The notes below the pieces were generated by a model. That model searched no databases and had not been told where the DNA came from. It was given only the letters and a program-made list of their open reading frames with translations. Shown piece after piece: positions 8,762 through 16,661 of a stretch of DNA of 64,000 nucleotides (position 1 is the first letter of the stretch; each line of letters opens with the position of its first letter). Source of the DNA: Fibrobacter succinogenes (GTDB lineage Bacteria > Fibrobacterota > Fibrobacteria > Fibrobacterales > Fibrobacteraceae); assembly GCA_902800815.1 (NCBI GenBank), contig CADCGB010000009.1:1-64000 (forward strand), read 5' to 3'. The position numbers and the translations under genes were made by a program.

Positions 8762-10480
8762 TTACTTCACATTCACTCTTTGCAGGTTATTTCCGAAACG
8801 CACGATGTATGCGCTGGGATTTTTGAATTTTGCACGGAGCGCATCGACAACGGAGCCGAAACGGAGCTGCTCGGCCTGCAAGGTTCCCAGGTAGCGGCCC
8901 TGCATATCAAACACCATTGCAGTACCTGATGCATTTGCGAAACTGCCCCGACGAATCGCGATAGACTCCGTGCCCGAACTCGACGAAGATTCCGCCGAAC
9001 TACTCGACGCCACAGAACCGCTTGAAGGCATGCCGTATTCGAATGCGCCCAAATCAGGCGCTTCGCCTGCATACGGGAATCCTAAATCTTCACCCTTGTC
9101 GATGGCGCGGCTTCCTTTCTTAAGTTTCAAGAAGCCCACATTGGGAATGCTTCCGTCGGCGTTGCGCGGGCCCAAGATTCCCGCGATGGTCGAGAGATTC
9201 TTGCCTGTCACGGTCATGCTCGGGTCGTCAAGACTTTCAAAATCGTCTTCGGTGAGGTCGAGTTTCAGGTTCCAGGTGTTGTTCTCACCGGCGGGGCATT
9301 CCACATAACGGTCGATGTTCTGGCTCGGTATATACTCCCAGCACTCCCCGACTTGCGAATTCTTGTTCGGGAAGGCAATGTTGTTCTTGAGCACGTGCGC
9401 GTTGTCGCCGGTGAGGGGCGCCACCTCGGCAATGCGGTTCCCTTCGGAATCGAAGAGCGTCGATGCCATGGCAAATTCGCGGTCCTTGTTCATGTACGAC
9501 GTGTTGTTGATCCACTTGCTGCCGACGCCGGTGTAGTTCGCATAAAAGCCCGTTGCCTTGTTTTTCCAGGCGACGCAGAACTTGATGGTGTGTCGCCCGC
9601 CACCAAGCGTGCTTTCACCCATCTTGATGCCGTGACCATTGCCGTTTTTCGGATTGCCAAGCCCGTAGTCGCTGTAGCCGTTCCCCATGGCATAGCAGTT
9701 CTCCAACACCACGGGGAATTCCTGGTTGATGAAGTCGAAACCGTCGTCGCTGTTCCACCAGGCGCGGCACCCGATGAACTTGGTGGTATCGCCTTCGCCG
9801 GGTTTCTGGTAATGCGCACCAAAGCCGTCGGCGTTCTCGCCATCGCCCTGCCAGCCCAAGGGGTCGTAGTTGTCGTGAGCATCGCAGTTCAAGAAGATGT
9901 GTCCACCGCCATCGGCGGCACCGTCATTCGCAAAGAATCCGGGACCCGCATTATGGTGGCTATCAATCTGCTCCAAGAAGATGTGCTTGCTCGCGTACAG
10001 GAAAACTCCGGAATTAGAATTGTGTATCATGGGCGTGTTGCGGACATCGAAGCCCTTCAAGTGCAGGTACTTCGCCGAAATCACGATGGGTGACGTGTAC
10101 ATCGCCCCCTCGGGAGTGCCGTCGCTGTGCTCCCCGCCTGCAGCCACGGGGAGGTTCGTCGCGTCGAAAATCGGGCGCTCGCCCGGGTAGGCCAGATAAT
10201 GGATGCGGTTGTCATCGCTCTCGCCGCTTGCGGTCAACAGGATGGCCGCCGTCATCTTGTAACGCGCATAAAAGACCGTGTCTTTCAGGTCGTAGATGCC
10301 GCCGCGAATCCAGACGGTATCACCCGCATGCACTACGGCATTCGCCTTGTTGAGCGAAGCGAAAGGCTTGTCCTTTGTACCCGCCGCGCTGTCGCTGCCG
10401 TCAGTCGCCACGTAGTACACGGCACCGAACGCCTGTGCCGCAAGGGCTAGCGCAAACGCGAAAGTGAACCTCTTGTCCAT
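8762..10480 (-). CDS. Secreted parallel-beta-helix enzyme, pectate-lyase-like (PL9-type)
   Basis: A 572-residue exported protein. A signal peptide (MDKRFTFAFALALAAQAFGA) is followed by YYVATDGSDSAAGTKDKPF, the usual opening of right-handed parallel-beta-helix pectate lyases of the PL9 kind, then many Asn-rich turns (HSNSGVFLYAS, NSDDGFDFINQ). A Ser-rich linker (about 485-505) leads to a C-terminal domain with VFDMQGRYLG and a basic end, like those of the GH9, GH10 and GH74 enzymes here. The probable role is cleaving pectin outside the cell. The ATG at 10480 is chosen because GAGG lies five bases upstream; a GTG two codons earlier is possible. A GTATATT -10-like box lies just upstream. The exact substrate cannot be read from sequence. 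Confidence 0.85.
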   Translation of the reverse strand: MDKRFTFAFALALAAQAFGAVYYVATDGSDSAAGTKDKPFASLNKANAVVHAGDTVWIRGGIYDLKDTVFYARYKMTAAILLTASGESDDNRIHYLAYPGERPIFDATNLPVAAGGEHSDGTPEGAMYTSPIVISAKYLHLKGFDVRNTPMIHNSNSGVFLYASKHIFLEQIDSHHNAGPGFFANDGAADGGGHIFLNCDAHDNYDPLGWQGDGENADGFGAHYQKPGEGDTTKFIGCRAWWNSDDGFDFINQEFPVVLENCYAMGNGYSDYGLGNPKNGNGHGIKMGESTLGGGRHTIKFCVAWKNKATGFYANYTGVGSKWINNTSYMNKDREFAMASTLFDSEGNRIAEVAPLTGDNAHVLKNNIAFPNKNSQVGECWEYIPSQNIDRYVECPAGENNTWNLKLDLTEDDFESLDDPSMTVTGKNLSTIAGILGPRNADGSIPNVGFLKLKKGSRAIDKGEDLGFPYAGEAPDLGAFEYGMPSSGSVASSSSAESSSSSGTESIAIRRGSFANASGTAMVFDMQGRYLGTLQAEQLRFGSVVDALRAKFKNPSAYIVRFGNNLQRVNVK

Positions 10481-10561
10481 AAACACCTCGAGTATATGCT
10501 TTTAATATACTCTATTTTTTGGAAAAAGGAAATCCTTCCTAAAACAAGCCGACTACAAATT

Positions 10562-10747
10562 CTACAAAAAATACTTTAATATTACACAGATACTAAGCCA
10601 CACAGAAGCGACTAACGAAAACAAGGCAAGAGGCAAAATCGGAGCGGTTCCAATCGCCGCAAAAAACATCCAAACTTTTCTTTGGACAATCTCGAATTTC
10701 AGCGAGAACAAATCAAGCAACAACAAAATAGCCGAAATCAACGTCAT
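10562..10747 (-). CDS. Small membrane protein, duplicate copy A
   Basis: A 61-residue protein, mostly two hydrophobic stretches (MTLISAILLLLDLFSLKF and ILPLALFSLVASVWLSI), hence likely membrane-embedded. No family is recognised. I place the start at the ATG shared with copy B; it sits in a TAATG junction with the stop of the preceding larger gene. A longer open frame to 10810 exists only in this copy, because of the 35-base difference, so it is unlikely to be the ancestral start. TTGTATATT, like other promoters here, lies about 14 bases upstream of the ATG in both copies. Confidence 0.5.
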   Translation of the reverse strand: MTLISAILLLLDLFSLKFEIVQRKVWMFFAAIGTAPILPLALFSLVASVWLSICVILKYFL

Positions 10748-11388
10748 TAAAGGGAATAACAAATATACAACGTTGTCCGACCAAAAGCTATGGACCACTC
10801 CATAGCGCAATGAGCTGAAATGACATCCTTGCCCGGTCCCCTTTTCTGACCATCGCTCGGAGCACTTTTCTGAATCACGATTTTATCGCTAAACGGGCTA
10901 GGCTCAATTGTAAAGCCATCAAATGGTTCAGCATCATAAAAAATTACGATAGAATCTTGCCGTTCATCAATCCCAATACCCGTCCCCTGAACAACAGCCC
11001 CAATACCTCCACGCGGTTCAAACCTGTATGTCAAAATATTTTTTTTGACATTATCCACATCCTGATATTGGAGATGCCAAACATAAAGAGCCCTAGAATC
11101 AACAAAGAAGTCATACCAAAATGATTCGTTCTGAGTTTCCCGTTCTAGAAAAAGTTTCTTGCCATCCAACTTGCATTGCTTTGCGCCTTTATTTTTCGCC
11201 CGAAAGCCATACAAATCCCCCGGATAATTATTCTCATAAACGGGATAAGTATCCCCCGCTATTGGATTAAAACAGGTGTGACAAAAAGACAAGTACGAAA
11301 GAAAGAGTACCGTAAGGGCTATTTTGGCCCACAAATCCTTCTTTTTAAAAAACTCGACCGCTTTAAATATTTTTTCCGATATTTGCAT
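10747..11388 (-). CDS. Membrane-anchored protein of unknown function, duplicate copy A
   Basis: A 213-residue protein with one N-terminal membrane segment (about 20-35) after KKKDLWAKIA, and a soluble remainder with conserved blocks shared with copy B: QCKLDGKKLFLERE, YVWHLQYQD, RGGIGAVVQGT, IDERQDSIVI and FTIEPSPFSDK. No known family. Compared with copy B it has about 15 extra residues near 55-70 and a different C-terminus: a 35-base segment holding the original stop is missing here, so translation runs on for 14 residues into the start of the small gene. The -10-like TTGTATATT lies 11 bases before the ATG, with no Shine-Dalgarno. Confidence 0.6.
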   Translation of the reverse strand: MQISEKIFKAVEFFKKKDLWAKIALTVLFLSYLSFCHTCFNPIAGDTYPVYENNYPGDLYGFRAKNKGAKQCKLDGKKLFLERETQNESFWYDFFVDSRALYVWHLQYQDVDNVKKNILTYRFEPRGGIGAVVQGTGIGIDERQDSIVIFYDAEPFDGFTIEPSPFSDKIVIQKSAPSDGQKRGPGKDVISAHCAMEWSIAFGRTTLYICYSL

Positions 11389-11493
11389 ACAACAGATAGA
11401 ATATACAAAATCCGGGTCGAGTTTGCACAGCCCGCGCTAGGGAGAAAAAAGGATACCCTTTCTAAAACAAGCGGAGTATAAATTCCGCAAAAA

Positions 11494-11670
11494 CTACTTT
11501 AATATCCCGCAGATAACAAGCCACACAGAAGCGACTAACGAAAACAAGGCAAGAGGCAAAATCGGAGCTATTCCAACTGCCGCAAAAAACATCCAAACTT
11601 TTCTTTGGACAATCGCGAATTTCAGCGAGAACAAATCAAGCAACAACAAAATAGCCGAAATCAACGTCAT
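11494..11670 (-). CDS. Small membrane protein, duplicate copy B
   Basis: A 58-residue hydrophobic protein almost identical to copy A at 10562-10747, differing at about five positions and lacking the last KYFL-like residues. The ATG at 11670 is shared by both copies; a TTG at 11685 is an alternative. Near-identity of a very short reading frame in two copies suggests recent duplication but does not by itself show it is expressed. Confidence 0.45.
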   Translation of the reverse strand: MTLISAILLLLDLFSLKFAIVQRKVWMFFAAVGIAPILPLALFSLVASVWLVICGILK

Positions 11671-11743
11671 TAAAGGGAATAACAAATATACAACGTTGTC
11701 CGACCAAAAGCTATAGTAAAGAACTTATCTATCAATTTCTGGA

Positions 11744-12292
11744 TCAATTGGACCACCTCATAAAACAATGTGCCGTGTCAACTCCCCGAGGGTGGTGCGC
11801 ATCCTGGATTACAACTTTATCGCTAAACGGGCCAGGCTCTATTGTAAAGCCTTCTAATGGTTCTGCACCATAAATAATTACGATAGAATCTTGCCGTTCA
11901 TCTATCCCAATACTCGTCCCCTGAACAACAGCCCCAATACCTCCACGGGGCGCAAATTTGTAAGTCAAAATATTTTTCTTAACGTTATCATCGTCCTGGT
12001 ATTGGAGATGCCAAACATAAAGATGCTCAGAACCAACAAAAAAGTCATACCAAAAGGAATCGTTCAGATTCTCCCGTTCTAGGAAAAGTTTCTTGCCATC
12101 CAACTCGCATTGCTTTAGATTTTTATCTCCATATTCATAAATAGGAAACGTATCCCCCTCAACCGGATTATGGCATGCGCGAATCAAAAACAAATACGAA
12201 AGAAAGATTATGGTAAAGGCTATTTTGGCCCACAAATCTTTCTTTTTAAAACATTCAATCGCTTGAGAAACCGTTATTTTGTGTATTTGCAT
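11744..12292 (-). CDS. Membrane-anchored protein of unknown function, duplicate copy B
   Basis: A 182-residue protein with the same layout as copy A: KKKDLWAKIA, a membrane segment (about 24-40), then the conserved blocks QCELDGKKLFLERE, YVWHLQYQD, RGGIGAVVQGT, IDERQDSIVI and FTIEPGPFSDK. It stops at TGA within the 35-base segment missing from copy A, so this is probably the more original form. No family is recognised. Identity is high in the core but lower at both ends, so the copies have begun to diverge. Confidence 0.6.
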   Translation of the reverse strand: MQIHKITVSQAIECFKKKDLWAKIAFTIIFLSYLFLIRACHNPVEGDTFPIYEYGDKNLKQCELDGKKLFLERENLNDSFWYDFFVGSEHLYVWHLQYQDDDNVKKNILTYKFAPRGGIGAVVQGTSIGIDERQDSIVIIYGAEPLEGFTIEPGPFSDKVVIQDAHHPRGVDTAHCFMRWSN

Positions 12293-12308
12293 ATAACTGA
12301 TAGAATAT

Positions 12309-12317
12309 ACAAAATCT
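12309..12317 (-). promoter_or_regulatory. Likely -10 region upstream of duplicate copy B
   Basis: TTTTGTATATT, read on the minus strand across about 12303-12314, precedes the copy B gene by 11 bases. The same string precedes copy A at about 11399-11410 and the Bat-like operon at about 32231. No clear -35 hexamer was found. Confidence 0.4.
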
Positions 12318-12481
12318 GGGTAGAGTTTGCGTAGCCCGCGCTAGGGAGAAAAAGTGAGGGTATAAAATGTATGGATCCCCTCCGCTGCTCCCCAAAGGGG
12401 ATAACTCCACTAAGGACATAAATGTCCAAGTGTCGTTTAGCTCCGAGGATGACAGCATTTAAAGTCGAGGCAACGAAGTTT

Positions 12482-13237
12482 TTAGCCCTTGATGTGAATT
12501 GCCGAAGCAAATTCTTTGAGAAGAGCCGGGTCTTCGACCTTTTCCCACAGCGTTCCGGTCACGATGATGTTCGCGCCTGCGGCCACGCGGATGGCGGCCG
12601 TCTGCGGGTCCTTGATTCCACCGCCGGTAATAATCGTCATCTCGGTTGCACGGCGGGTATAGGCGATGTGTTCCACAGGCACGGGCTCTTCGGCGCCACT
12701 GCCTGCTTCCAGGTACACGTAACGCATACCCATGAGTTCTGCAGCGATTGAGTTCACCATGCTGAGCTTCGGCTTGTTCGCGGGCACGGGCATAGTACCG
12801 CTGATGTATTCTACCGTCGTGCGCTTGCCGCTGTTGATGAGCTGGTATGCCGTCGGGATGGCTTCCATGTTGAGTGCACGCACGAGCGCGCCACCGCGCA
12901 CCTGTTCGTCGATGAGGTAGTTCGGATTGCGACCGCTCACGAGCGTCATGAAGAGCATCGCATCAAAACCGGGAACCACCTGCGAGGCGCCACCCGGGAA
13001 AAGAACCACAGGCAGATCCACGTGGGCCTTGAGGGCTGCCACCTGCTTGGGGAGCGTGAAGTTCCCGAGGTACGAACCGCCCACCAAGAGGAGGTCGGCA
13101 CCGTTCTCCGCGGCCATCGCACCCGCCTTCACGAATGCGGCCTCGTCCGAAGTATCGGGATCGAGCAGCACCGCAAAAAGGGCACCGCGCTTTTCGATTT
13201 CAGCATTCAAGCGGAGTTCGGTCTTACCTGGTTTCAT
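12482..13237 (-). CDS. Geranylgeranylglyceryl phosphate synthase family protein
   Basis: A 251-residue (beta/alpha)8-barrel enzyme of the GGGPS/PcrB family. In archaea it joins geranylgeranyl diphosphate to sn-glycerol-1-phosphate, the first ether bond of membrane lipids; bacterial members use various polyprenyl donors. Motifs seen: AVLLDPD near 22, LLVGGSYLG, VLFPGGASQV, SGRNPNYLID, YLEAGSGAEEPVP (phosphate site) and ITGGGIKDPQTA, plus TGTLWEK near the end. Its length suits the larger group II type found in Bacteroidota relatives. It has its own AAGGA and ATG and no operon partner. The donor chain length and product cannot be told from sequence alone. Confidence 0.88.
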   Translation of the reverse strand: MKPGKTELRLNAEIEKRGALFAVLLDPDTSDEAAFVKAGAMAAENGADLLLVGGSYLGNFTLPKQVAALKAHVDLPVVLFPGGASQVVPGFDAMLFMTLVSGRNPNYLIDEQVRGGALVRALNMEAIPTAYQLINSGKRTTVEYISGTMPVPANKPKLSMVNSIAAELMGMRYVYLEAGSGAEEPVPVEHIAYTRRATEMTIITGGGIKDPQTAAIRVAAGANIIVTGTLWEKVEDPALLKEFASAIHIKG

Positions 13238-13298
13238 AACAAAATCCTTCGTTCACAAGCGGAACATGTCATATAAAAATACAATATATTCGGCCCGT

Positions 13299-15482
13299 TT
13301 ACCTCTTCACCACCAGCCTTGTCAACGTTTTTTGGCCCGAAACGGCACGAATTACGTATACTCCCGGCTTCAGGGCAGAAATATCTAGGCTAACACGGCG
13401 GGCATCCCCATTCCAGCGCAGGGTTTCGCGATTGTTCACGTCGAACAGGCGGATTTCGCGAATGTCGCCCGAACTTACAGCCTCAAGGCTGTTACCCGCG
13501 AGTGCAACATTCAGGTTCAACGCCGGCGAAGCGACAGGCTCCACGACAACAGAAGAATCGCCCGTCCCGAACTTCTCGCCGATATCCACGCCCTTCTCCT
13601 TCACGAACTGCGAAATCAGCCGGATATACGCCGTCTGGTACCCGAGACTCGGCTCGGTGATTTCCCAGGAATCGATGGGCCAGCCGTCATTGATGTTCGC
13701 GTACATCTTCGCGTGCGGTTCCCCGACCGGAATCGAGACCGCATAGCAGAGCGCGTTGTTGCTTGCGCTTCCGCAACCCTTCGCGCTATTGTCGGCATCG
13801 TATTGCTTGCAGCAATCCGCCCACGCATAGCGGGAGTTCGCGCCGCCCGTCACGTAGCCCGGAGCGGGATTGTCATCCTTGAACCATCCGTGATAGAATT
13901 TCGTAACGCTCTTGCTTGCGCCGTAGCTACCCATGTTCGAGAGGTAGACCATGCCGAACGGGTTCACGCCATGCAGGTAGTGCAGGTATTCTTCCGCGGC
14001 ATCGCGCCACGTGCCAGCCTCTGCAGAAGTCGCGCCTTCGTAGGCCGCCATCTTGCCGAACAGGAGCCCGCTCGAAGCCTTCGCCGAATTGGAACCCCAG
14101 TTGTAGTCGCGAATGTAGGAGCGGTAGCCGTCGTGTTCCAGCCCGCTCACAAAGTACTTGCTCTGCCTGAACTGCGCCACAAAACGTTCCTGCACAGTGC
14201 TTTTCACGTCGGGATCCGCATCCTTGTAGCCCAGGTAAAGCAGGTAGAGCAGGCTGTGGGCCACGCGGTACTGGTCAAGCGCCCAGCTGCCGTACTGGCG
14301 CATCAGGGGCAGGCTATCGGGAGTCGCCGAGAATCGCTTGAGGTAATTCGCATCGCCGGTGAGTTCGTACATCGCGAAGTCAGCCGCCACCTTCACCACA
14401 AAGCGCGCTCCCGTCGTGTAACTAGTATCGATTTCCTGCTGGCCTGCCGCAAGATCCTTGGTGCCGTATTCCGCCTTGTTGTTGTAGAACATGGAATCGG
14501 GGTGAGTCTCCGCCCACTTGAAGGCACGCTGGGCAGCATCCTTGAGCGTCGCCGCATATTCGGTGTTCCCGCGCTTGTCGGCAACTATGGAACCGAGCGC
14601 GAACGCCTTCGCCGCAGAGTAGGCGGACATCGCGTTGGGCGCGCCGTAGTAACTGCGGCCCGTCGCCGCCGAAGGAGGCGACACATGGTCCTCGTCGACC
14701 ACCGAGAGCACCGAGCCGTCTTCATTCTGCATGCGAAGCAGGTGATCCATACCCCACTTCACCTCGTCAAGGACATCGGGAATCCCGTTGCCCGATTCGG
14801 GAATGTTGTAGTCGTCGGTAAACGCCTTGGGGGCATCCATGTAGGCGCGCAGGAGCGTCTCGATGTAGTTGCCGTTCCAGATGGTATACTTGTTGAAGTC
14901 ACCCGCATCGAACCACCCGCCGCTTACGTCACGTTCCGTCGCGGCATTCGTGCTGTCGGTAAACAGGCGGGCGGCCTTGTCCTGCGCGTGGTTCACGCCA
15001 TCGGCCCAATCCTTGCCCGCATACTTTTCTTCCTTCGCCATGCCTACGCGCTGATAGAACATCATACGCATCGCCGCCTTCAAGATGTCGTTATAAATGT
15101 CATCCCGAATGCGGAAGTAGAACGACTGCTTCAGGTTATCCGCCTTGTCACGGATAAAGTAAGTGCCCGGCGTATTCACCGAAGAGAAATCGAACCACCA
15201 GACTTTATCGCCCGAGGCGGTATCGACCGCACCTTCCTGGAACGCGACCGGTGCGCCAGAGAACACGACCTGCGCAGTCGCGCTATCCACGACCTCCATC
15301 ACGCTGCCCGGAGTGTACGAGAGCGAAGCGTCGTAACCCAACTCGGGGCTACGCAGCACGGCGACCTTCTTTGCATCGGGACGATACCCGAACTGGTCGA
15401 CGGTAATGAACACGTCCTGCGCGAAGGCGACAGACGCGAGGAATGCGACAAGCGAAAACGTGGCACGTTTGATTCTATTCAT
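13299..15482 (-). CDS. Secreted GH9 endoglucanase (cellulase)
   Basis: A 727-residue exported enzyme hydrolysing beta-1,4-glucan. The signal peptide ends near AFA-Q (about 21). An N-terminal Ig-like (CelD_N) domain (about 22-125) starts VDQFGYRPDAKKVAVL. The GH9 (alpha/alpha)6 domain follows, with SGGWFDAGDFNKY carrying the base/nucleophile Asp pair (192, 195), a conserved HGVNPFGMVY then SYGAS, and the likely acid Glu in WEITEPSLGYQTAY. A C-terminal tail (about 645-727) with LKPGVYVIRAVSG and a basic end resembles type IX sorting domains. TATACT lies about 26 bases upstream; no Shine-Dalgarno is obvious. The gene diverges from the GSCFA gene. Confidence 0.93.
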   Translation of the reverse strand: MNRIKRATFSLVAFLASVAFAQDVFITVDQFGYRPDAKKVAVLRSPELGYDASLSYTPGSVMEVVDSATAQVVFSGAPVAFQEGAVDTASGDKVWWFDFSSVNTPGTYFIRDKADNLKQSFYFRIRDDIYNDILKAAMRMMFYQRVGMAKEEKYAGKDWADGVNHAQDKAARLFTDSTNAATERDVSGGWFDAGDFNKYTIWNGNYIETLLRAYMDAPKAFTDDYNIPESGNGIPDVLDEVKWGMDHLLRMQNEDGSVLSVVDEDHVSPPSAATGRSYYGAPNAMSAYSAAKAFALGSIVADKRGNTEYAATLKDAAQRAFKWAETHPDSMFYNNKAEYGTKDLAAGQQEIDTSYTTGARFVVKVAADFAMYELTGDANYLKRFSATPDSLPLMRQYGSWALDQYRVAHSLLYLLYLGYKDADPDVKSTVQERFVAQFRQSKYFVSGLEHDGYRSYIRDYNWGSNSAKASSGLLFGKMAAYEGATSAEAGTWRDAAEEYLHYLHGVNPFGMVYLSNMGSYGASKSVTKFYHGWFKDDNPAPGYVTGGANSRYAWADCCKQYDADNSAKGCGSASNNALCYAVSIPVGEPHAKMYANINDGWPIDSWEITEPSLGYQTAYIRLISQFVKEKGVDIGEKFGTGDSSVVVEPVASPALNLNVALAGNSLEAVSSGDIREIRLFDVNNRETLRWNGDARRVSLDISALKPGVYVIRAVSGQKTLTRLVVKR

Positions 15483-15541
15483 AGGCAGGCCCTAATCTAT
15501 TCAATATAGTATAGGGCACGCCCGCTTGCGACCCTGCTTTT

Positions 15542-15556
15542 ATTCCAACTTGGAAT
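15542..15556. promoter_or_regulatory. Palindrome between GH9 and GSCFA genes (candidate operator)
   Basis: ATTCCAA-C-TTGGAAT, a perfect 7-base inverted repeat with one central base, lies 60 bases upstream of the GH9 start in the divergent spacer. It has no T run, so it is not a terminator. Confidence 0.4.
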
Positions 15557-15668
15557 GCGATTCGCCCCAAAACGACACCCGCGCGTGATACGCTTCACAA
15601 TACATTATTTTTTGAGATTTCACGTACGAGGCCGGCTCGGGATTATCGTGTATCTCACGACTAATGAC

Positions 15669-15680
15669 TATATTAGCGGT
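15669..15680 (+). promoter_or_regulatory. Likely -10 element of leaderless GSCFA gene
   Basis: TATATT ends exactly 6 bases before the ATG at 15681. A -10 box in that place would put the transcript start at the A of the ATG. There is no Shine-Dalgarno. Confidence 0.45.
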
Positions 15681-16661
15681 ATGGACTTCTTCACGAAAGT
15701 AGACATCCCCGCCGCAGGCTTCGAGATAGACTACACGAGCCGCATCGCTTTTTTCGGGTCGTGCTTTGCAGACAACATATCGGCGCAGTTTAGTGCGCGC
15801 AAGTTTAGCGTTCTCGCAAACCCGTTCGGGACGGTGTACAACCCAGTATCCATCGCAAATCAAGTCTGGGCGATTGCCAGCGGGAAAGTTTTCGGGGAGA
15901 AGGATGTTTTTCAAGATGCCCGCGGGCCCTGGTACAGCTGGGATGCGCACGGTTCGCTCTCGGCAGCGACGCGCGAAGAATGCATCGCAAAACTGAACGC
16001 TGCGGCAAGCAGTGCGTGCGAATTCCTGCAGCGTTCTGATGTCGTATTCATCACGCTCGGGACAGCGTTCGTGTATTTCTTGAAAGATGGCCGTGCGGTT
16101 GCAAACTGCCACCGGCAAGACCCCGCGCTTTTTGACCGCAGGATGATCAGCGTAGAAGAGGCTACACAGGCTCTCGAAAATATCGTGCAGGACTTGCACA
16201 GGATTAATCCCGAGGCTCGCATCGTGTTTACCGTATCGCCGCTGCGCCACATGGCCGACGGGGCACACAACAACACGCTATCGAAGGCCACGTTGCAACT
16301 CGCCGCAGAAAAAACGGGCGCCGGATACTTTCCGAGTTACGAGATCGTGATGGACGAACTGCGCGACTACAGGTTCTACGAAAGCGACATGGTCCACTTG
16401 TCTAAAACTGCGGAAGAATACATCTTCGAGCGCATGGCAGGGACATACTGCAATGAAAAGACCCGCGCAAATATCGCCCAGGTAGAAAAGTTCATGAAGG
16501 GAGCAAACCACAGAATCACCGACCCGGACTCGCCCGTTACCCATGCCTTCGCCGAAAGGATTCTGGCGCAAGCCGAAGAACTTGAAAAGAAAATTCCAGG
16601 CCTTAACCTGAGCGAAGAAAAGCAGAAATTCAGGGAAACTACTCTACACGCTCGAGGATAA
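15681..16661 (+). CDS. GSCFA domain-containing protein
   Basis: A 326-residue protein of the GSCFA family (Pfam-type name from its Gly-Ser-Cys-Phe-Ala motif). The motif FFGSCFADNI is near residue 25, followed by NPFGTVYNP, FITLGTAFVY, TVSPLRHMADG and a DMVHLSKTAEEYI block. The layout resembles an SGNH-hydrolase fold, with Ser in the GSCF motif and Asp/His in DMVHLS; the substrate is not known, though O-acyl groups are plausible. The start is chosen at MDFFTK, since the frame upstream lacks family features and runs through the divergent promoter. Its 3' end overlaps the end of rsmG on the other strand by 23 bases. Confidence 0.88.
   Translation: MDFFTKVDIPAAGFEIDYTSRIAFFGSCFADNISAQFSARKFSVLANPFGTVYNPVSIANQVWAIASGKVFGEKDVFQDARGPWYSWDAHGSLSAATREECIAKLNAAASSACEFLQRSDVVFITLGTAFVYFLKDGRAVANCHRQDPALFDRRMISVEEATQALENIVQDLHRINPEARIVFTVSPLRHMADGAHNNTLSKATLQLAAEKTGAGYFPSYEIVMDELRDYRFYESDMVHLSKTAEEYIFERMAGTYCNEKTRANIAQVEKFMKGANHRITDPDSPVTHAFAERILAQAEELEKKIPGLNLSEEKQKFRETTLHARG

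Larger units (their letters stand above)
10525..12357. repeat. Tandem duplication of a two-gene unit
   Basis: Two head-to-tail copies, about 10525-11459 and 11460-12357, share the order small membrane gene then larger gene, plus matching 3' flanks (CTAAAACAAGC at about 10541 and 11463) and 5' flanks (GCCCGCGCTAGGGAGAAAAA at about 11430 and 12331). Most of the shared DNA is near-identical. Clear differences are a 35-base segment present only in the second copy and extra codons in the first copy's large gene. The block is visibly AT-richer than its neighbours. Confidence 0.9.

Noticed and set aside
10562..10810. The 82-codon form of duplicate small gene A
   Set aside because: The extra N-terminal part exists only because of the 35-base difference; copy B has a stop there. 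The shared ATG is preferred.
12389..12401. TCCCC-AAA-GGGGA as terminator of the GGGPS gene
   Set aside because: The stem is short and no T run follows on the minus strand.
13713..15509. A 598-codon open frame on the plus strand opposite the GH9 gene
   Set aside because: It is an antisense shadow of high-GC coding DNA; the minus-strand frame has full GH9 motifs. The same holds for 32356-34056, 50449-52146, 53112-54851 and 58644-60788.
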